DNA of 33,803 bases from Pseudomonadota bacterium. Its GTDB lineage: Bacteria; Desulfobacterota; Desulfobulbia; Desulfobulbales; SURF-16. The number at the start of each line of letters is the position of its first letter. Within the stretch, counting starts at the first letter, position 1. Below the pieces are notes generated by a model. That model saw only the letters and a list, made by a program, of their open reading frames with translations. It had not been told where the DNA came from and ran no database searches. Shown here piece after piece: positions 27,716 through 33,803 of this stretch. The stretch lies in NCBI GenBank assembly GCA_018822545.1, contig JAHJKA010000016.1:1-33803 (forward strand). The letters are read 5' to 3'. The translations under genes were made by a program, and so were the position numbers.

Positions 27716-28396
27716 ATGAAAAAGAAAATAGAACCAAAGATAGATTGGCAGGCCATTGACACCGTGCTTCTTGATATGGATGGCACCCTGCTTGATAAGC
27801 ATTTTGATGATTATTTCTGGGAGGAGTATGTTCCGGAAACCTATGCCAGGCAAAACAATATTTCCATCTTTACGGCTGAAGATGAGTTGCTTGCTAAATA
27901 TAAAGAGCGCGAAGGCTCCTTGGAATGGACTGATTTGGATTTTTGGTCACAGGAGCTGGATTTAGACCTGGAAAGGATGAAGCAGGAAGTAGATCATCTG
28001 ATCAGTATTCACCCCTATGTCCTTGAGTTTCTCGATTTCTGCAGGGGGGTGGGTAAAAAAATTATTCTTGTCACCAATGCCCATCCCAAGACCCTTGCCA
28101 TCAAGATGGCCAAAACCAAGATGGCCGGCGAGTTTGACGCCTTAATTTGTGCCGATGAAATTGGCGTTGCCAAGGAAGACCCCTCATTTTGGGGAAAATT
28201 AGCTGAAAAAATAGATTTCGATAAGGCGCGCACCCTCCTTGCTGATGACAACGAGGATGTCCTGGTCAGCGCCGAGAATTATGGTATCGCCAATGTGATT
28301 TTTGTAGCCAAGTCGAGCAGCAGAAAACCAACGGTCTACTCGGATAGATTTTCGTCTATTATTTTCTTTAAAGAATTAATGGATATGGCCATATAA
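27716..28396 (+). CDS. HAD-superfamily hydrolase (GMP/IMP nucleotidase-like)
   Basis: A 226-residue haloacid-dehalogenase phosphatase. Motif I is LLDMDGTLLD, with nucleophile and acid Asp; motif II is ILVTNAHP; the motif III lysine lies around VAKEDPSFW; motif IV is LLADDNEDVL. An alpha-helical cap follows motif I (YFWEEYVPETYA...). Overall pattern and length resemble YrfG, a GMP/IMP nucleotidase, but the substrate is inferred. An ATG at 27716 follows AAGG; a GTG at 27713 is in frame. Last gene of the pyrK-pyrD run. Confidence 0.85.
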   Translation: MKKKIEPKIDWQAIDTVLLDMDGTLLDKHFDDYFWEEYVPETYARQNNISIFTAEDELLAKYKEREGSLEWTDLDFWSQELDLDLERMKQEVDHLISIHPYVLEFLDFCRGVGKKIILVTNAHPKTLAIKMAKTKMAGEFDALICADEIGVAKEDPSFWGKLAEKIDFDKARTLLADDNEDVLVSAENYGIANVIFVAKSSSRKPTVYSDRFSSIIFFKELMDMAI

Positions 28397-28497
28397 AGGG
28401 GTCAAAAAACGGTCTCAGAAAAAAAAATAACTGCCTAATTACATGGCTATAATAATGAATAGTAATTCATTGCCGTGAAAAAAAGAAGGGCATACCA

Positions 28498-28524
28498 TTG
28501 ACAAATGAAAAGCTATACTGTAAT
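28498..28524 (+). promoter_or_regulatory. Candidate sigma-70 promoter of dsrC
   Basis: A perfect TTGACA (28498-28503) is followed after 15 bases by TGTAAT (28519-28524). The spacer is two bases short of ideal, so the -10 choice is tentative. It would give a leader of about 75 bases before dsrC, rich in T and A. Confidence 0.5.
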
Positions 28525-28605
28525 TATCGTCATCTTTTTTTTATAAGTATTTTTTAGGTATAGAAAACCCCTATTTTTTAGTAAAATTTTAACGGAGGAT
28601 TAGAT

Positions 28606-28926
28606 ATGGCTACTATCGAATACGCTGGATCTAGCTTTGGTGTTGATGAGGACGGTTTCCTCACCAATGGTATGGAAGAGTGGAACGAGTCATGGGTAGA
28701 TTATGTAAAGGGTGAAGAAGGCATCACCGACATGACTGACGAGCATTGGAAAGTAATTAATGCTCTTCAGGATTACTACAAGAAGAACGGAATCGCTCCT
28801 ATGGTTCGTATTCTTTCTAAAACCACTGGTTTCCCTCTGAAGCGCATCTATGAGCTTTTCCCCTCCGGACCTGGTAAGGGCGCCTGTAAAATGGCTGGCC
28901 TTCCTAAGCCTACCGGTTGTGTATAA
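28606..28926 (+). CDS. dsrC: Dissimilatory sulfite reductase partner DsrC
   Basis: Sulfur-carrier protein that takes the sulfite-derived sulfur from DsrAB as a trisulfide and passes it to the DsrMKJOP membrane complex. The 106-residue protein has the full family pattern, including DEDGFLTNGMEEWNESW, GITDMTDEHWKVI and KKNGIAPMVRILSK. It also has the flexible C-terminal arm with both redox cysteines ten residues apart: Cys94 (GKGACKMAG) and the penultimate Cys105 (PTGCV). Presence of both separates true DsrC from TusE-like relatives. A strong GGAGGA site lies upstream of the ATG. It stands alone, away from dsrAB, between a promoter candidate and a strong terminator, which suits its usually high expression. 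Confidence 0.96.
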   Translation: MATIEYAGSSFGVDEDGFLTNGMEEWNESWVDYVKGEEGITDMTDEHWKVINALQDYYKKNGIAPMVRILSKTTGFPLKRIYELFPSGPGKGACKMAGLPKPTGCV

Positions 28927-29019
28927 AGCTGAGTTGATCAGCTTGTCTGCTCAAACGAAACTTATGCCCCTTGCGGTATAAGTAAGTTTTTACGACTGCC
29001 TGACAGTTGACGAAGCTTT
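28926..29019 (+). other. dsrC 3' untranslated region with small hairpins
   Basis: AAGCTGA-GTTGA-TCAGCTT at the dsrC stop and ACTTAT...ATAAGT about 35 bases further both form short stems ahead of the main terminator. They may protect the transcript from 3' decay. Inference only. Confidence 0.4.
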
Positions 29020-29064
29020 AAAAATGGAGATTGAATCACTTTGATTCAATCTCCATTTTTTTTT
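29020..29064 (+). terminator. Strong rho-independent terminator of dsrC
   Basis: A perfect 19-bp stem (arms 29020-29038 and 29042-29060, core GGAGATTGAATCA) closes on a three-base loop and ends in nine T. It is the longest perfect hairpin terminator in the window. Confidence 0.95.
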
Positions 29065-29310
29065 GTAATTACAGAGTCTAATCCTTAGGGCGCCACGGAA
29101 ATTTGGGGTGCGAACGGCTTGATTTGCCAAGGTAAACTGCGGTCATTTCTATTGGGTATAAATGTCTAATAGGGATGAAAGGGATCTTTTCTCACCACGT
29201 CCATCTCTCCTCGTACGGGGCGAACGCACTCTCATTGCCGCGTTGTAAATGGCTGTAATGTGATATGGCACGCAGAAGGAAGGGTTGCTCAGTCAGAAAA
29301 GTACGTGTGG

Positions 29311-30072
29311 CTACGAAAGAAGAGAGTGTTGTTTCAGAAAGTCATGGTGAATCTGGTTGATAATCTCCTGATACCGTGCGCCTTTAACCTGCGCCCCGCG
29401 TAGACCGCCGCGAAGGTTGATTTCGCCGAGATAGCAGCGGCCATCGGCTGTGGTCACGAGATCGAGATGGGCGTATGGGAATTTCCCGCGCTTGATGACG
29501 TTGTCACAAAGAGCTTGTTGGCTCGCATTGAGCTTGATTGGGGTTCCTTTACCGCCGCAGTGGAGATTGTTGCGGAAATTATCAGGGTTATGGCGCTGGT
29601 AGCTCTCTTGATAATCGCCTAAGATGATGACACGAATATCAGAGGCATCAGGGAAAAATGGCTGGAGAACGAAGGGATAGGGCAGCACACCCAAGCTGGC
29701 CTGGTTGAACACATCCTCCACCGATCCCCACTTGTAGATGCCTTGACCGCCGTTCTTGCGGTCATCCTTGGTGACAACGGCGCTGATAGAATGGCGGCCA
29801 TAAAGATTCATGGCACTCAGAAGTCCGTGGTGATCAAAAATGGCTTGGGTCAAGGGAGGCATGAATTCTGAAAGAATACGGGCCTGCGCAACTTTGGAGC
29901 GGGCCAGAATTTGGGACAGACCACTGGGTAAAAGAAGGACACCGCGTTGTTCAAGGTCATGGACGATGAACTCTTCACCTGCTTTGAGCCGTAGACGGCC
30001 GACAAAACAATGACCGCTATCAAGGGACGGATAGAGGCTGTTTAAGGTATCGTTGTCAGAAATGAGCTGCAT
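29311..30072 (-). CDS. ATP-grasp ligase, RimK-like
   Basis: A carboxylate-amine ligase of about 253 residues that would join an acid to an amine using ATP. The ATP-grasp fold is seen in the second half: PFVLQPFFPDASDIRVIILG, FRNNLHCGGKG, and the metal-binding FPYAHLDLVTTADGRCYLGEINLRGGLRG, where Asp, Glu and Asn bind Mg-ATP. The substrate is unknown; relatives include RimK, glutathione synthetase and peptide-modifying ligases. The ATG at 30072 is used; a TTG at 30081 overlaps the stop of the upstream zinc-ribbon gene. The pair is clearly co-translated. Confidence 0.78.
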   Translation of the reverse strand: MQLISDNDTLNSLYPSLDSGHCFVGRLRLKAGEEFIVHDLEQRGVLLLPSGLSQILARSKVAQARILSEFMPPLTQAIFDHHGLLSAMNLYGRHSISAVVTKDDRKNGGQGIYKWGSVEDVFNQASLGVLPYPFVLQPFFPDASDIRVIILGDYQESYQRHNPDNFRNNLHCGGKGTPIKLNASQQALCDNVIKRGKFPYAHLDLVTTADGRCYLGEINLRGGLRGAQVKGARYQEIINQIHHDFLKQHSLLS

Positions 30073-30077
30073 GGCTG

Positions 30078-30350
30078 TCAAAAAAGCATTTCGACAAAAC
30101 GCTGATGATGGAGGGATAGATCCTCATTGCACTCGGCACAGAAAAAGCGAATTTCACCTAAAATCTGCGACTCATCACCCTCCTGACTGAAACTGCCGTC
30201 GGGGTTCTGGATATATCTGGTGGTGAGAATGGCGCCATCGGCAACCTCGAAGAAATCGCTGTCATTGCCACAGTTAGGGCAGATAATACGGAGATTGTTC
30301 TGTTTACGAAGGTGCTGATTAATTTTTGTCAAATCCAGTCTTGTTTCCAC
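30078..30350 (-). CDS. Small zinc-ribbon protein paired with the ATP-grasp gene
   Basis: A 90-residue protein with two CxxC knuckles, CPNCGNDSDF near residue 25 and CAECNEDLS near residue 75, spaced as in a zinc ribbon. I do not recognise the family. It starts with GTG at 30350 behind AGGTG and its stop overlaps the possible start of the ATP-grasp gene, so the two probably act together, for instance as substrate or partner of the ligase. Confidence 0.7.
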   Translation of the reverse strand: METRLDLTKINQHLRKQNNLRIICPNCGNDSDFFEVADGAILTTRYIQNPDGSFSQEGDESQILGEIRFFCAECNEDLSLHHQRFVEMLF

Positions 30351-30431
30351 AAAGCACCTATTAAGCTAAAAGGGAAAAGCACTCTAAAAAAGAGCTGATT
30401 GTTTGTCAATGCTAAGTACCACAGACTACTA

Positions 30432-30710
30432 CTACTGGCGAATGGTAAAGCCATGTAAGGCAGGATCAGGGCAGCTGAGCTCTTCAACGGTAACATGGTC
30501 GACCCTGCTCTGGGGAGTACCTGTTGCCAGCCAATCAAGCAGGAGATCAACAGCAGCGCTTGGGCCACAGATAAGGGTTTCCACCTCACCGCTTGGCAGG
30601 TTGCGCACCCATCCGGATAGGTTGTGACTTTCGGCCTCTTCAAGAGTAAAGGCGCGAAAAAAAACACCCTGGACCTTGCCAGACACAACGGCACGCACGC
30701 ATCTTTCCAT
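30432..30710 (-). CDS. acyP: Acylphosphatase
   Basis: Hydrolyses acyl phosphates such as carbamoyl or acetyl phosphate. The 92-residue protein has both catalytic signatures, VSGKVQGVFFRAF (Arg19) and GWVRNLPSGEVE (Asn37), with the normal 18-residue spacing. The ATG at 30710 follows GAGGA by seven bases and is preferred over a TTG at 30716. It lies 45 bases downstream of ligA on the same strand. Confidence 0.92.
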   Translation of the reverse strand: MERCVRAVVSGKVQGVFFRAFTLEEAESHNLSGWVRNLPSGEVETLICGPSAAVDLLLDWLATGTPQSRVDHVTVEELSCPDPALHGFTIRQ

Positions 30711-30755
30711 GGTCAATCCTCAGTATGAGTATCCAGATTCAAATCGCGATGCTGG

Positions 30756-32959
<2,204 letters not shown>

Positions 32960-33055
32960 GGTGAAATCTCCTTTTAGAATGTACGATGGAAAGGGTGTCT
33001 GATTACTGCAATTTAAATGAAATAGATAGGGATCACAAGGGGCAAAGACCTGCGG

Positions 33056-33803
33056 ATGAGGACAAAAAATAAATTGGAACAATTCTACGAAGAGGGCCGC
33101 ATTGCCGGTCATCCCCTGCGCTATCTTGCTGAAACCGACTCGACAAACAGGGTGGGGCTAGAGCAGGGCCAGAAAGGCGTTGATGATGGCATGGTGATTG
33201 TGGCGGGCCAGCAGACAGCGGGGCGGGGCAGGTTGGGCAAGAAATGGCTATCCAGTCCGGGCAATGGTCTTTATTTTTCCATGATTTTACGACCCAAGCT
33301 GCCTCTGGACGAGCTGGCCAAGATTACCCTTGCCGCCGGGGTGGCGGTGGCCGAGGCTTTGCAACCTTTGTGTCGCGAGAGAATCATGCTCAAATGGCCC
33401 AATGACATCGTTATTGGCGGCCGGAAATGTGGCGGAATTCTGGCGGAAGCGGATCTAAGCAAGGCCGATAGGCCACTGGTGGTCCTGGGAATCGGCCTTA
33501 ACCTCAGTAAACCACTAGAAGGCTATCCCCAGGAGATCGCCGAGCTGGCCGGAGCCCTGGCCGACCAGAGCGCTGAAAGTCTTGACCCAGGACGCCTGCT
33601 GGAAGCCCTGGTTAGCCATATCGACGGGGTTCTGGCCGAGCTTGAGCTGCAGGACTGGCCGGCCATCAGAAGACGCTGGCAGCAGCGCGATATCACCAAG
33701 GCCAAGAGGCTGACCTGGCTGACGGCCAAGGGTGAGGTGATCAGTGGCGTCTCGCAGGGCATTGACGAGCATGGTCTTCTCTTTATCAGGGATGATAGCG
33801 GCA
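33056..33803 (+). CDS. birA: Biotin-protein ligase (partial, runs off the window)
   Basis: Attaches biotin to carboxylase carrier proteins through biotinyl-AMP. The visible 249 residues show the ligase core: ETDSTN near the start, GQQTAGRGRLGKKWLSS (the adenylate-binding GRGRxGxxW loop), GLYFSMILRP, and KWPNDIVIGGRKCGGIL with the biotin-contacting lysine. A C-terminal SH3-like portion begins in WQQRDITKAKRL. There is no N-terminal helix-turn-helix, so it is the monofunctional class rather than the E. coli repressor type. The ATG at 33056 is the first plausible start; its ribosome binding site (AAGGGG) is distant. It is divergent from the tautomerase gene. Confidence 0.93.
   Translation, partial: MRTKNKLEQFYEEGRIAGHPLRYLAETDSTNRVGLEQGQKGVDDGMVIVAGQQTAGRGRLGKKWLSSPGNGLYFSMILRPKLPLDELAKITLAAGVAVAEALQPLCRERIMLKWPNDIVIGGRKCGGILAEADLSKADRPLVVLGIGLNLSKPLEGYPQEIAELAGALADQSAESLDPGRLLEALVSHIDGVLAELELQDWPAIRRRWQQRDITKAKRLTWLTAKGEVISGVSQGIDEHGLLFIRDDSG

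Noticed and set aside
29261..29290. TGGCAC ... TTGC string resembling a sigma-54 promoter
   Set aside because: The GG and GC are about 18 bases apart rather than ten, so it cannot serve as a -24/-12 promoter.

Overview
The window looks like a chromosomal, origin-proximal segment of a Gram-negative sulfur-metabolising bacterium, most likely a sulfate reducer or sulfur disproportionator of the Desulfobacterota (Desulfobulbales-like). The clues are a DsrC with both functional C-terminal cysteines, the replication genes dnaN-gyrB-gyrA together with parA-parB and a parS site, a GyrB of the long proteobacterial type, and unusually large PstC and PstA permeases. The taxonomic call is an inference from gene content, not from a database match.

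Layout. 1-6.4 kb: dnaN, gyrB and gyrA on the + strand, with recF absent between dnaN and gyrB, closed by a strong terminator. 6.5-7.7 kb: an amidohydrolase-fold protein that has lost nearly all its metal ligands. 7.7-10.8 kb: an accessory block on the - strand with a GNAT acetyltransferase, a SulP anion transporter and a secreted dual-specificity-type phosphatase. The phosphatase sits in what reads as a complete integron-type gene cassette (attC site plus matching cassette boundary). 10.8-12.4 kb: a gene-poor stretch with repeats and one small exported protein made of three 47-residue repeats, flanked by imperfect copies of a roughly 100-base element. 12.4-13.4 kb: a fused MsrA-MsrB with an N-terminal membrane/signal segment.

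13.5-20.8 kb: a phosphate regulon, pstS-pstC-pstA-pstB-phoU-phoB, preceded by two clusters of 11-base-spaced PhoB-box-like repeats. A terminator hairpin after pstS probably lets the binding protein be made in excess of the permease. No phoR sensor kinase is present. 21-23 kb: a NIL-domain ferredoxin and an M20 peptidase. 23-25 kb: parS (inside a 28-base perfect palindrome), parA and parB, the chromosome segregation module. 25-28.4 kb: a tightly overlapping run pyrK-pyrD-DUF1232-cysteine cluster protein-HAD phosphatase. 28.6-29.1 kb: dsrC with its own promoter candidate and a very strong terminator.

29.3-33.0 kb, - strand: an ATP-grasp ligase paired with a small zinc-ribbon protein, an acylphosphatase, NAD-dependent DNA ligase (ligA) and a 4-oxalocrotonate tautomerase-type protein. 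The window ends inside a biotin-protein ligase (birA) on the + strand. No rRNA, tRNA, CRISPR array, transposase or integrase gene was seen. The least conventional parts are the cassette region (8-10.8 kb), the triple-repeat secreted protein and its flanking repeats (11.1-12.4 kb), and the pseudo-amidohydrolase.
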